Source: CBDCUE01 sp965222515
GTDB lineage: Bacteria; Pseudomonadota; Alphaproteobacteria; Rickettsiales; JABIRX01
NCBI GenBank assembly: GCA_965222515.1
Contig: CBDCUE010000012.1
Location: 1-64,000, forward strand
DNA: 64,000 nucleotides
Direction of reading: 5' to 3'
Each line of letters begins with the position of its first letter. Position 1 is the stretch's first letter. This document shows, piece by piece, positions 1 through 8,101 of this stretch. The notes under the pieces are model-generated. The model worked only from the letters and a program-made list of their open reading frames with translations, did no database searches and was not told the DNA's origin. Both the position numbers and the translations under genes were made by a program.

Positions 1-1
1 G

Positions 2-568
2 TTTTGTAAGAATATAGCAGAAACTACTAGAAAATCTCTTACTGTAGGTTCTGCTATATCTTTGGATCTGTTTGCTTCATTATTTAATTTTTTTGCTAAG
101 GGTAACTATGGTGAGGATTTATGTATTAAAAAATACAATGAAGCTTTTAAAGCAGAAACAAAGATAGATTTGGCAGAATATGATGGAGGAAAAAGTGCTA
201 AGGCAATAAAAGAAGTATTATCCGATAGTGTTAAAAAAAAAGCATTTTTAGGAATTTGTGTAGGAGGGTGCTTAGGAGGGTTGTTTACTTTTATTGCAGG
301 TGGATCATTAGGCTTGATTGCTATTATTGCAACGGTTTCAGCGATTATAATGAGTGGGACAATTGCCTTTTATGATTATGCAAATAACAAAGCTTATGAG
401 AATGTGCTAAATTTAGTTGAGATAGAAGCAAAAGAAAAGGGAGAAGAATATAATAACAAAAGAAAGGCTGTTGTTGCTCCAGAAACGAGTACCTCTAAAG
501 CCCCTCTTTATAAGGCAATAAATTCTGCTAATGCACAAGCTTTGGGAGCTGAGAATGGAATTGTGTAA
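2..568 (+). CDS. Membrane protein of unknown function, 5' end outside the window
   Basis: The reading frame is open from base 2 with no stop, so the gene very probably begins before the window. The first internal start-like codon is TTG at 62, which I do not favour. The visible part is about 188 residues. It has a soluble lysine-rich first half, then a long Gly/Ile/Ala-rich hydrophobic stretch around 230-400 (containing GLIAIIATVSAIIMSG) that could form two membrane helices, and a polar tail ending in an Ala/Asn-rich segment. I recognise no family and see no catalytic motif. It converges with the gene on the other strand, with only about 20 bases between the stops. It could be one of the lineage-specific membrane proteins common in intracellular bacteria; that is a guess. 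Confidence 0.6.
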   Translation, partial: FCKNIAETTRKSLTVGSAISLDLFASLFNFFAKGNYGEDLCIKKYNEAFKAETKIDLAEYDGGKSAKAIKEVLSDSVKKKAFLGICVGGCLGGLFTFIAGGSLGLIAIIATVSAIIMSGTIAFYDYANNKAYENVLNLVEIEAKEKGEEYNNKRKAVVAPETSTSKAPLYKAINSANAQALGAENGIV

Positions 569-588
569 GCAGTCATCTGTTAATAATT

Positions 589-1755
589 TTAATTTACATA
601 AAATTGTAAATCCAAAAAAGTCCATCTGTCTCTAATTAAAAAAGCATTTTGGCAGGCTTTATAATAATTTTCTTTTTGCCAATTTATTTCTGCATAATTA
701 GTTGAGATATTAGCTTTATCCAAAATATTTTTTATTTCTTTGCTAGGTAAAAAGTTTTTTAAAATATGCTCTTTTATGCTCTGATAGTTTTTTCCTAAAA
801 AACTGTTTTTTTCTTCAATATCATTGATTTTCTTTTTTAAAAACTCTTTTTTTGCCAAATTTTGTATTTTTTTTGGTAAAATAGAGATATCAGGCTTTTT
901 ATGAGATAATTTTATGGTATTTTTGCTCAAAAAACTTTCTTGTAATTCGCTCATAAAATAACTGGTTACTGCAATTTGTTCTCCGTGAAAGCTTTTTTGA
1001 GAGTTTTTGTAATCTAAAATCTCATAAAGATGAGCAATTAAATGTTCTCCTTGGCTTGCAGGGTAACTTCCTCCTGCTTCTAGCATATTTAATCCTGATT
1101 TTATTAAAATTTTGGCTAATATTCTTATAATTTCTTTGTTTTGTAATTTATCACTATGAGAAAAAAGCTCTTTTTCATTGTTATTGCAAAAATATTTTTC
1201 TGAAAATTTTGTGCCAAAAAGATAATGTGATAGAATCATATCAGCTCTGATGGAATTATTACAAATACTATCTCCTAGACCTGATTTTGTTAAACGAAGT
1301 GGTGCTTTTTGCAAAAATTCTAAATCAAAAACAGCATATTCTGCTTGTTTTGCTAAAAAACTTTGTTTTAAATTTTCTTGATTAAATAATGAGCTATTAG
1401 CGGATAAATAGCCATTCATAGATAATGCTGTGGCAAATATAACATAGGGTTTTTTTGCTACAAAACTAGCATATTTCACTAAATCATTTATAGTCCCGCT
1501 ACCAATTGCTATAATAAAATCATAATTTTTGATAGTATTTGATAGCTCAATTGCTACATCTAATTTTGCCTTAACATTTTTAGAGAGTATTGTTATTTTA
1601 TTACAATTTTGAATATATTTTGGTAAAGTTTTTACTATATTTTCATCTGTTATAATAATAAAATTATTACTAAAACATTTGAATTCTGTGATTAGATCAA
1701 AAAAATTATTAAAATAATTATTTCCTAAAAATATTTGTTTTTTTTTGCAAGAGTC
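589..1755 (-). CDS. araM: Glycerol-1-phosphate dehydrogenase family protein (AraM/EgsA-like), start codon apparently lost
   Basis: Members of this iron-type alcohol dehydrogenase family reduce dihydroxyacetone phosphate to sn-glycerol 1-phosphate. The N-terminal Rossmann part reads through without a stop from 1755 and includes ITDEN and the nucleotide-binding motif AIGSGTINDLVKYAS. The C-terminal helical part carries the expected metal ligands: Asp in SGLGD, His in QGEHLIAH and His in FHGEQ. The GTG at 1479 lies inside the nucleotide-binding motif, so it is not a credible start. Full family length (about 390 residues) is reached only by reading from 1755, just after a TGA at 1756-1758, and no ATG, GTG or TTG lies between 1755 and 1479 in frame. 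The first residues coincide with an IS-end-like motif (GAGACTCTTGCAAAA). Either a non-standard start such as ATT or ATA is used, or this is a recent pseudogene. Family assignment is firm; functionality is open. Confidence 0.75.
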   Translation of the reverse strand, partial: DSCKKKQIFLGNNYFNNFFDLITEFKCFSNNFIIITDENIVKTLPKYIQNCNKITILSKNVKAKLDVAIELSNTIKNYDFIIAIGSGTINDLVKYASFVAKKPYVIFATALSMNGYLSANSSLFNQENLKQSFLAKQAEYAVFDLEFLQKAPLRLTKSGLGDSICNNSIRADMILSHYLFGTKFSEKYFCNNNEKELFSHSDKLQNKEIIRILAKILIKSGLNMLEAGGSYPASQGEHLIAHLYEILDYKNSQKSFHGEQIAVTSYFMSELQESFLSKNTIKLSHKKPDISILPKKIQNLAKKEFLKKKINDIEEKNSFLGKNYQSIKEHILKNFLPSKEIKNILDKANISTNYAEINWQKENYYKACQNAFLIRDRWTFLDLQFYVN

Positions 1756-1757
1756 TC
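1739..1757. repeat. IS-end-like motif at the broken start of araM
   Basis: Reading the minus strand, GAGACTCTTGCAAAA lies exactly where the araM-like frame loses its start. Closely similar motifs (gcaacagtct, gcaagagtct) occur at about 23321 and 27533. The type resembles IS5-family termini. It is probably a solo end left by an old insertion. Confidence 0.35.
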
Positions 1758-1863
1758 AATATATAAGTATTTTTTTGTTAAAAATAGCCTGTTTTCTAGA
1801 AAATGGAACAAAAAAATATTGTATGATGGGGACTATTGATAGTTTTATACTATTTGTGCAGTT

Positions 1864-2023
1864 ATACTATTTTAGTTTTATAATTGACCTATAGCCTTCA
1901 ATCTTCTCAGCATAAATTGTTTTTTTTAATAATCTGTTAGCTATGGCTAACAAATAATTAAAAAAAACAATTTCTACTAAACATCTTTTTGGCTATAGGT
2001 CAATTATAAAGCTAAAATAGTAT
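1864..2023. mobile_element. MITE-like element, copy 1 (about 160 bp, 32-bp terminal inverted repeats)
   Basis: The left end tactattttagttttataa and the right end ttataaagctaaaatagta are inverted copies over about 32 bp, with one mismatch. The interior is non-coding and AT-rich. A near-identical copy lies at 27734-27892. Both copies can be read as an element starting CTATTTTAG and ending CTAAAATAG flanked by TA on each side, which fits the TA target duplication of IS630/Tc1-mariner-type transposases. No transposase of that type is in the window. The stretch 1756-2099 otherwise holds no gene that I can see. Confidence 0.8.
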
Positions 2024-2099
2024 TAATTAAATTATAAAAAATATCTTGAAATTATATAGTAATTATATTACAATTATTTTATAATAAGTTATTAATTTT

Positions 2100-2360
2100 A
2101 TGACTGATATTAGAGTTTTAGTAGATAAGGATCTTAAAAAAGATGTGGATAAAGTTTTTAAAAGTCTTGATTTAACTATGAGTCAAAGAGTAAGGCTTTT
2201 TTTGAAGCAAGTGGCAAAATATAAAGAACTTCCTTTTAATCCTTATAGCAAGCCAAGATATAATAAAGAAACAGAGATGGCTATAAAAGATGTAAAAGAG
2301 AAAAAGGGCTTGACTAGTTTTGATAGTTTTGAAGAATCTAAACAAGATATAATGGAATAA
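2100..2360 (+). CDS. dinJ: RelB/DinJ-family antitoxin
   Basis: An 86-residue protein with the ribbon-helix-helix pattern of DinJ/RelB antitoxins: an N-terminal beta strand (TDIRVLVDKDLK), then helices with the MSQRVRLFLKQVA signature, and a charged C-terminal part that would wrap the toxin. It would bind its own operator as a dimer and neutralise a YafQ/RelE-type mRNA interferase. The stop codon overlaps the next ATG (TAATG), the usual coupling to the toxin gene, but that toxin reading frame is wrecked. The antitoxin is therefore an orphan, either decaying or retained for regulation or cross-neutralisation. The MITE copy ends about 75 bases upstream. Confidence 0.85.
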   Translation: MTDIRVLVDKDLKKDVDKVFKSLDLTMSQRVRLFLKQVAKYKELPFNPYSKPRYNKETEMAIKDVKEKKGLTSFDSFEESKQDIME

Positions 2361-2451
2361 TGCTTGTTATAAAAAGAGTTAGTTCTTTTAAAAAGGAGTA
2401 TAAAAAATGCTAAAACAAAAAAAGAATCTTAATAAGAAAAATGGTTGTTAA
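2360..2451 (+). pseudogene. Remnant of a YafQ/RelE-type toxin
   Basis: ATG at 2360 overlaps the antitoxin stop and opens MLVIKRVSSFKKEYKK, the typical start of a YafQ-type toxin, but ends at TAA after 17 codons. In the next frame, from 2407, similar lysine-rich sequence (MLKQKKNLNKKNGC) continues the family pattern and stops at 2451. The remaining roughly 60 residues, including the catalytic histidines, are absent. This is a frameshifted and truncated relic. Confidence 0.65.
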
Positions 2452-3082
2452 CAAAAAAACATTATTGATGACTGGGGGAGCTAAGAGAGTGGGGAGAGAG
2501 GTGATTAAGCATTTTGCTCAAAAAAATTGGCAAATTGCTTTTACTTATTTTTCTTCGCAAACAGAGGCTTTTCAATTAGAAAAAGAAATTAAACCTTTTG
2601 CTAAAATAAAATCTTATCAAGGAGATTTAAAAAATTTATCTTTTTGTCAAAATTTAATCAAGGAAGTGAAAAAAGATTTTGGTGATATTGAGTTACTTAT
2701 TAATAATGCTTCAATTTTTACTCAAGATAGTTTTTTGGATTGTAAGATAGAAAAATTAGATGAATATTTAGCTATTCATTTAAAAGCCCCTCTTATTTTA
2801 ATGCAACAATATGCAAAATTAATAAAAAAAGGGAATATTATTAATATTACTGATTATATGATTCAATATGAAGGTAGTAATAATTTTTTTTCTTATGTTT
2901 TAACTAAGAAAAATCTAGAAATTTTAACTGAAATGGCAAAATTTTCTTTTGCTGATGAGATAAAAGTAAATTCTATAAAACCTAGAAAATTAATGTTGGA
3001 TAAAAAAGAGATAAGAAATAAAAAAATTGAATTAGAAAATATTCAAGACTTTTTTTTACAAATAGATGAATGTTTATTATAG
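2441..3082 (+). CDS. folM: Short-chain dehydrogenase, pteridine-reductase-like (FolM/PTR1 type)
   Basis: A 213-residue SDR expected to use NADPH to reduce dihydrobiopterin or dihydrofolate-type pteridines. It shows TGGAKRVG at residues 11-18 (dinucleotide binding), LINNAS at 87-91 and YVLTK at 152-156 (the YxxxK pair). The usual catalytic Ser is an Asp in INITD (about residue 138), as in PTR1-type pteridine reductases, which is why I prefer that name over a generic SDR. The C-terminus is shorter than in typical 240-250 residue members. ATG at 2441 overlaps the toxin relic by a few bases. A role in folate recycling is inferred from family; the substrate is not proven. Confidence 0.75.
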   Translation: MVVNKKTLLMTGGAKRVGREVIKHFAQKNWQIAFTYFSSQTEAFQLEKEIKPFAKIKSYQGDLKNLSFCQNLIKEVKKDFGDIELLINNASIFTQDSFLDCKIEKLDEYLAIHLKAPLILMQQYAKLIKKGNIINITDYMIQYEGSNNFFSYVLTKKNLEILTEMAKFSFADEIKVNSIKPRKLMLDKKEIRNKKIELENIQDFFLQIDECLL

Positions 3083-3136
3083 ATTTTAGCTAAAATGTAG
3101 ATTAGAATAGATGAAAAATTAATAATTTAAAAAAAT

Positions 3137-5008
3137 ATGGAAGAAAATATCTTCTTTTTTGACAAGATTGTCTCATCTTACCATAGTTGGGTTGTTATGG
3201 GTATAATTTTTTGTGCTATGATATCTTATGCAACAGAAAAAATTTCTTTAGAGCTTACTTCTTTGTTTTCTATTGCATCTTTGATGATGTTTTTTCATTT
3301 TTTCCCTCTATTTGATGAACAGGGATTGCTTATCTTTGACTTAGAACAAATTATCATAGGTTTTGCAAACCCTGCTTTAATTGCTATTATTGCTTTGTTA
3401 GTAATAGGTCAAGCTATCATAAAATCTAATGCTTTAAATGTAATCCCCAAAATAATAATGACAATGAGCTGTAATAATGCAGTAGTTGCTATTATTTTTT
3501 CTTTAATCATAGTGGTGATTATTAGTGCTTTTATAAATAATACTCCTGTAGTAATTATTTTTATTCCTATTTTTGCACATATTGCCAAAGATCTAAACAT
3601 TTCTCCAAGCAAAGTTATGATGCCATTGTCTTTTGCAGCGATTGCTGGTGGAATGATTACTTTAATTGGTAGTAGCACAAATTTATTGATTGCAGGAGTT
3701 ACAGAATCTTTGAAATTGCCACCTATAGGCTTTTTTGATTTTTTTGTCCCTGGAAGCATAATGGCGATTGTTGCTTTGTTATATATTTTTTTAATTTTGC
3801 CTAAATTATTACCTAAAAGAAAAAATAGCGATGACAATTTAGAGGATGATAGAATTTTTGTTTCTCAAATTGTAATTACCCAAAAATCAGGTTTTATGGG
3901 AAAAAAAATGATAGAAGGATCTTTGGAAGAGTTAGAACATTTAACTATTAGGGTTATAACTAGAAAAAATGAAGTGTTTTTACCACCTTTTCAAGATGAA
4001 ATGATGGTAGAGTTAGAAGATACTTTAACTATTTCTGGTACAAAAGATAATTTGCACCAATTAATTAATAAAAGCCCTCAATTATTTGTTAAAAACCTTC
4101 ATATAGAAGAAGATGATTCTCTTCTTAGTGAAGAAAAGCAAAAAATTGATGATGAGAGTCATTTTGCAGAATTTGTTATATCTCCATCTTCTACTATGAT
4201 AGGACAAACTATTAAAAGAGTCGGGTTTTATCGTAATTATAACTGCCCAATAGTAGGAATTCAAAGAAGAGGTAGTTTAATTAAAAACAAAATGTCTGCA
4301 ATTAGATTGCTAGCAGGAGATTTGTTATTGATTATGGGGAAAACAGAACAATTGCAAAATTTAAGAAATAATAAAGATATTATTTTTACTAGATGGTCAT
4401 TACAATCTATCGGATCTATAGCTAACATAATAAAAACTCTATTAATTTTTACTGGAGCAGTAACTTTATCTGCTTTAAACATTGTGCCAATTACCATAAC
4501 TGCATTTACAGCAGCAATTTTGTTAATATTTTTTAAATCAATTAATCTAAAGCAAGCATCTCATGCTATTGATAGAAATATATTTCTAATTATAGTTGCC
4601 TCTATTGCTATGGGTAATGCTTTACAGGTGACTGGTGGAGCATCGTTTTTAGCAGATAGCTTTATTGCAGCCACAGCAAAATTATCAAATATAGGTATTA
4701 TTAGTTGTTTCTTTTTATTTGTAGCTTTGATGACTAATTTTTTAAGCAATTCAGCAACAGCAGTGTTATTCACTCCAATTGCAGTTAATTTAGCTCTGTC
4801 TTTAGGAATTGATCCAAACATATTAATTTATGCAACTATCTTTGCTTGTAACTGTTCTTTTATTACTCCTATTGGCTATCAAACTAATTTATTAGTAATG
4901 TCTCCTGGAAGATATAAATTTAGAGATTTTGTTTTTGCAGGATTTCCTTTAGCTGCTTTGATGTGTACTACTTATGTTGGTTTATTAATATTTTATTTCA
5001 AAATATGA
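3137..5008 (+). CDS. SLC13/DASS-type anion transporter with two TrkA-C domains
   Basis: A 623-residue inner-membrane protein. Hydrophobic helices fill residues 15-220 and about 415-620 (for example GMITLIGSSTNLLIAGV and FITPIGYQTNLLVMSPG, the paired SNT/QTN loops of the SLC13/CitT superfamily). Two soluble TrkA-C/RCK_C-like segments sit between them, about 230-310 and 325-405. This architecture is that of bacterial SLC13 permeases related to the SAC1 sulfate transporter. The substrate (sulfate, dicarboxylate or another anion) cannot be told from sequence. Its TGA stop overlaps the ATG of dusB (ATGA), so the two are likely co-transcribed and translationally coupled. Confidence 0.85.
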   Translation: MEENIFFFDKIVSSYHSWVVMGIIFCAMISYATEKISLELTSLFSIASLMMFFHFFPLFDEQGLLIFDLEQIIIGFANPALIAIIALLVIGQAIIKSNALNVIPKIIMTMSCNNAVVAIIFSLIIVVIISAFINNTPVVIIFIPIFAHIAKDLNISPSKVMMPLSFAAIAGGMITLIGSSTNLLIAGVTESLKLPPIGFFDFFVPGSIMAIVALLYIFLILPKLLPKRKNSDDNLEDDRIFVSQIVITQKSGFMGKKMIEGSLEELEHLTIRVITRKNEVFLPPFQDEMMVELEDTLTISGTKDNLHQLINKSPQLFVKNLHIEEDDSLLSEEKQKIDDESHFAEFVISPSSTMIGQTIKRVGFYRNYNCPIVGIQRRGSLIKNKMSAIRLLAGDLLLIMGKTEQLQNLRNNKDIIFTRWSLQSIGSIANIIKTLLIFTGAVTLSALNIVPITITAFTAAILLIFFKSINLKQASHAIDRNIFLIIVASIAMGNALQVTGGASFLADSFIAATAKLSNIGIISCFFLFVALMTNFLSNSATAVLFTPIAVNLALSLGIDPNILIYATIFACNCSFITPIGYQTNLLVMSPGRYKFRDFVFAGFPLAALMCTTYVGLLIFYFKI

Positions 5009-5967
5009 TTGAAATAGGTCAGCATAAACTTACATCCCCAGTTATTTTAGCTCCAATGTCAGGAGTTACAGATTTACCATTTAGAAAATTAGTGCAGAAT
5101 TTTGGAGCAGGGTTGGTTGTTTCTGAAATGATCGCAAGTAGAGGAATGATTGAGAACACTAAGATAAATATGAAAAAATGTGCATATCATCCAAGTGATA
5201 AAATGCCAAATGTAGTGCAACTTGCAGGTTGTGAACCTGAAGTTATGGCAGAAGCATCAAAATTAAATCAAGATTTAGGAGCAGACATCATAGATATTAA
5301 TTTTGGTTGTCCTGTAAAAAAAGTAGTAAATGGTTTTGCAGGTTCTGCTTTGATGAGAGATGAAATAAGAGCTAGAAAAATTTTAGAAGCAACGGTTAAA
5401 GCTGTTGATTTACCTGTTACTTTAAAAATGAGAATGGGTTGGGATAGTAATTCTTTGAATGCTCCAAAACTTGCTAAAATTGCTGAAGATGCTGGTATCA
5501 AAATGATTACTATTCATGCCAGAACAAGATGTCAAATGTATAGAGGAGAGGCAGATTGGGCATTTGTTAGACAGGTAAAAGATGTAGTAAAAATACCAGT
5601 GATTGTTAATGGTGATATTAAAAACACTGAAGATGTAAAAAAATCTTTAGAATTATCTGGTGCTGATGGAGTTATGATTGGTAGAGCTTGTTATGGCAAG
5701 CCATGGTTAATTAATCAAATGGCAAGATATTTAGCATATGGAACTTTATTAGAAGATCCTGATGATAAGGAAAAAAACAAAATCATAAAATCTCATTTAC
5801 TAGATATAGTAGAACATTATGGAGAAGAAAAAGGTATAAGATTAGCAAGAAAACATATGAGTTGGTATAGTTCTGGTATTAGAAATTCTGCGGAGTTTAG
5901 GAATAAAGTAAACAAAACAAAAACATATATCTCCATAAAAGAACTAATAAACCAATTCTTCTACTAA
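5005..5967 (+). CDS. dusB: tRNA-dihydrouridine synthase B
   Basis: A 320-residue FMN enzyme that reduces uridines in the tRNA D-loop. The TIM-barrel start ILAPMSGVTDLPFR, the catalytic cysteine in INFGCPVKK (Cys102) followed by GSALM, the RTRCQMY loop, and the FMN phosphate-binding region NGDI...GVMIGRACYGKPW are all present. The start is the ATG at 5005 that overlaps the transporter stop; a longer frame from 4963 runs inside the transporter gene and lacks family similarity. The C-terminus reaches normal length just before the repeat block that follows. Confidence 0.95.
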   Translation: MIEIGQHKLTSPVILAPMSGVTDLPFRKLVQNFGAGLVVSEMIASRGMIENTKINMKKCAYHPSDKMPNVVQLAGCEPEVMAEASKLNQDLGADIIDINFGCPVKKVVNGFAGSALMRDEIRARKILEATVKAVDLPVTLKMRMGWDSNSLNAPKLAKIAEDAGIKMITIHARTRCQMYRGEADWAFVRQVKDVVKIPVIVNGDIKNTEDVKKSLELSGADGVMIGRACYGKPWLINQMARYLAYGTLLEDPDDKEKNKIIKSHLLDIVEHYGEEKGIRLARKHMSWYSSGIRNSAEFRNKVNKTKTYISIKELINQFFY

Positions 5968-6068
5968 AAAATCTATCTAGCACTTCATATTTTTCTATTT
6001 TGAAAACAAGCATACTAAAGTATGCTTGTTTTCAAAATAGAAAACTCTAAAGCACTAGATAGATTTTT
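5966..6068. repeat. Large inverted repeat downstream of dusB
   Basis: Left arm segments aaaaatctatctag and ttctattttgaaaacaagcata pair with right arm segments tatgcttgttttcaaaatagaa and ctagatagattttt around the centre ctaaag near 6015. The right arm is also the first unit of the tandem repeat. It lies between convergent dusB and rsfS and could stall transcription, although it has no clean terminal T-tract. Confidence 0.7.
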
Positions 6069-6346
6069 GGACTATTGCAGGCAAAGGGTGAGGAGTCTTG
6101 ATTGAAAAACACATACTAAACTATGTTTGTTTTCAAAATAGAAAACTCTAAAGCACTAGATAGATTTTTGGACTATTGCAGGCAAAGGGTGAGGAGTCTT
6201 GATTGAAAAACACATACTAAACTATGCTTGTTTTCAAAATAGAAAACTCTAAAGCACTAGATAGATTTTTGGACTATTGGCAGGCAAAGGGTGAGGAGTC
6301 TTGATTGAAAAACACATACTAAACTATGCTTGTTTTCAAAATAGAA
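6021..6346. repeat. Tandem repeat, three 101-102 bp units plus a partial fourth
   Basis: Units begin with tatgcttgttttcaaaatag at 6021, 6122 (one base changed), 6223 and 6325, giving periods of 101, 101 and 102 bp. Each carries the block gcaaagggtgaggagtcttg. The units differ by only one or two bases, so the amplification is recent. No reading frame is maintained. The gap 5968-6465 holds nothing else that I can identify. Confidence 0.9.
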
Positions 6347-6465
6347 AAAAGTGGTCAAGTCTAACTATTGTTCATTTTTAAGTTTATTAAAAATATTCAC
6401 AATCTTTTTCATAAGTGCAATAAAAAAATACAATAGTTATACTTAACCACTTTACGATCTTTGCT

Positions 6466-6822
6466 TTAAATATCCCTTTTATTAGGAGTTTGCCATAGCT
6501 CTTCTAAATTATAATATTCTCTTATTTCTGGCAAAAAAATATGGATTGCGATGAATGAGGTGTCTATTAATACCCATTGCCCATCAGATAATCCTTCAGC
6601 AATATAGCTGATTTTGTAGCTATGCTTTAATTGATCTGATATTTTTTCTGCAATTGCAGTTACATTACGGTTAGATGTTCCGCTAGCTATAATCATATAA
6701 TTATAAACATCACTTTTATTCTCTAAATCTATGGTGATTATATCTTTTGCTTTGTTATCTTCTAAAAGAGCAATTAATTCGTTTTTAAAGCTAGAAATTT
6801 CTTCTTTATTATATTTTTTCAT
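6466..6822 (-). CDS. rsfS: Ribosome silencing factor RsfS
   Basis: A 118-residue protein of the RsfS/Iojap family, which binds uL14 on the 50S subunit and blocks joining with the 30S subunit. Family hallmarks are DIITIDLENKSDVYNYMIIASGTSNR in the first half and the C-terminal part with YIAEGLSDGQWVLIDTSFIAIHIF followed by REYYNLEELW. Length is normal. It transcribes away from the tpiA-secG-pyrG cluster and converges on dusB across the repeat block. Confidence 0.93.
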   Translation of the reverse strand: MKKYNKEEISSFKNELIALLEDNKAKDIITIDLENKSDVYNYMIIASGTSNRNVTAIAEKISDQLKHSYKISYIAEGLSDGQWVLIDTSFIAIHIFLPEIREYYNLEELWQTPNKRDI

Positions 6823-6907
6823 TATTTATTATATTTGTCTTGTAAAAAGAGGGTAATTTTAATAAATTTTAATCTAAATTACCAGTAATAAATAAAACTA
6901 TTAAATA

Positions 6908-7631
6908 ATGACTAAAAAATATGCAATTGCCAATTGGAAAATGAATGGAGATCTAGACTTTATGGAAGATTTTTTTTCTTCTATAAAAAAAAAATGATAA
7001 GGTGGAGCAAATATTTTCTTTACCTACTGCTTTGCTAGGTTTCGCAAAGAAATATAATGTTTTATTAGCTGCTCAAGATTGTCATTTTGAAGATAAAGGA
7101 GCTTTTACAGGAGATGTTAGTCCTTTATTGTTGCAAAAATTAGCAATAGAAAATGTTATTTTAGGTCATAGTGAAAGAAGGGAATATTATTTTGAAAAAA
7201 ATGAATTAATCGCTAAAAAATTTCTTGCTGCTCAAAAAAACAACTTAATGCCTATTATTTGTGTTGGTGAAAAAAAACAAGAAAGAGAGGAGGGAAAAGA
7301 AAAAGAAGTAATAAGAAAACAATTATTTAAATCTTTGCCAAAAGAGAATATCACAAATAGTTTTTTAATTGCTTATGAACCAGTATGGGCAATTGGCACA
7401 GGTTTGGTTGCTAGCTATAAGCAAATTGAAAATATGTTTAATTTTATTAAAGAATTAATAGATGAAAATGGAAATCTAAAAAAACATAATAAAGGTATTT
7501 TATATGGTGGCTCAGTAAATGCTAAAAATTCCGATGAAATAAGCAAAGTTGCTAATTTATCAGGATATTTAGTAGGATCTGCCAGCCTAAAAAAAGATGA
7601 ATGGCAAAAAATAATAAATTCTTTACAATAA
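6908..7631 (+). CDS. tpiA: Triosephosphate isomerase, frame interrupted in an A10 run
   Basis: Interconverts dihydroxyacetone phosphate and glyceraldehyde 3-phosphate. From ATG 6908 the frame encodes YAIANWKMNG (active-site Asn and Lys), then meets TGA at 6995 right after ten A residues (6985-6994). Removing one A joins it to the frame that carries on to 7631 with LGHSERR (catalytic His), AYEPVWAIGTG (catalytic Glu) and the phosphate-binding GGSVNAKN and LVGSAS. The restored protein is about 240 residues, normal for TIM. The downstream part alone could start at GTG 7002 but would lack the essential N-terminus. Everything else is intact, so I favour slippage on the A-run (or a sequencing error) over a dead gene. 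The neighbouring secG and pyrG form the usual alphaproteobacterial cluster. Confidence 0.88.
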
Positions 7632-7770
7632 ATTAGATTTTGTTATCTTTATCAAGGTAATTAAAATAGTCTTATGATCAAATGGTTTTTAAGCTACCTT
7701 CCTGTTAAAAGAGGGATGAATCGTAAAAATTTGCCTGTGTGAATGTCGAGTAGATTACAAAACTACACCT

Positions 7771-7788
7771 AACAACCTTAACTTTAAA
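7771..7788 (+). promoter_or_regulatory. 18-bp leader motif upstream of secG
   Basis: aacaaccttaactttaaa lies 4 bases before the secG ATG. The identical 18-mer stands 4 bases before the ATG of the AGCS symporter gene on the other strand (50532-50549). Identical sequence at the same distance from two unrelated starts suggests a regulatory or translation element. The rest of the 160-base gap 7632-7792 shows no gene. Confidence 0.4.
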
Positions 7789-7792
7789 GAAT

Positions 7793-8101
7793 ATGGAAAA
7801 TTTACAGACTTTATTATTGATTATACATACGATTGTTGCGATTTTGATTGTAATTTTTGTTTTATTGCAACCAAGTAGTGGTAATGATGGCTTGGTGTCA
7901 TCTTCTAATTTAGGGGGGGTGATGAGTGTTAGAGGAGCTGGTAATTTACTTACTAGAATAACTTCAATTTTAATTGCTATATTTATGGCAAATACTTTAT
8001 TTTTAGGAATTATTGCTAGTAAAAAATCACAAAAAAGATCTATTGTTAATGAAATTATTCAAGAAGAACAGAAAAATAAAACAGTGCCACTAGCTGAATA
8101 A
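7793..8101 (+). CDS. secG: Preprotein translocase subunit SecG
   Basis: A 102-residue inner-membrane subunit of the SecYEG channel. Helix 1 is about residues 5-24, followed by the conserved loop VLLQPSSGNDGL and the Gly/Ser-rich region with LGGVMSVRGAGNLLTRIT, and helix 2 is about residues 54-75. The tail is charged and rich in Glu and Lys. The TAA stop overlaps the pyrG ATG by one base, so secG and pyrG are translationally coupled. The position between tpiA and pyrG matches other alphaproteobacteria. Confidence 0.93.
   Translation: MENLQTLLLIIHTIVAILIVIFVLLQPSSGNDGLVSSSNLGGVMSVRGAGNLLTRITSILIAIFMANTLFLGIIASKKSQKRSIVNEIIQEEQKNKTVPLAE

Noticed and set aside
1756..1758. TGA read as tryptophan, extending araM upstream
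   Set aside because: TGA serves as a normal stop for many genes here (for example the SLC13 transporter), and family similarity does not extend past it.
3409..3837. 142-codon frame opposite the SLC13 transporter gene
   Set aside because: Antisense shadow of a hydrophobic coding region, without start context or similarity.
6021..6346. CRISPR-like array
   Set aside because: Units are 101-102 bp and contiguous, without unique spacers; it is an ordinary tandem repeat and no cas genes are present.
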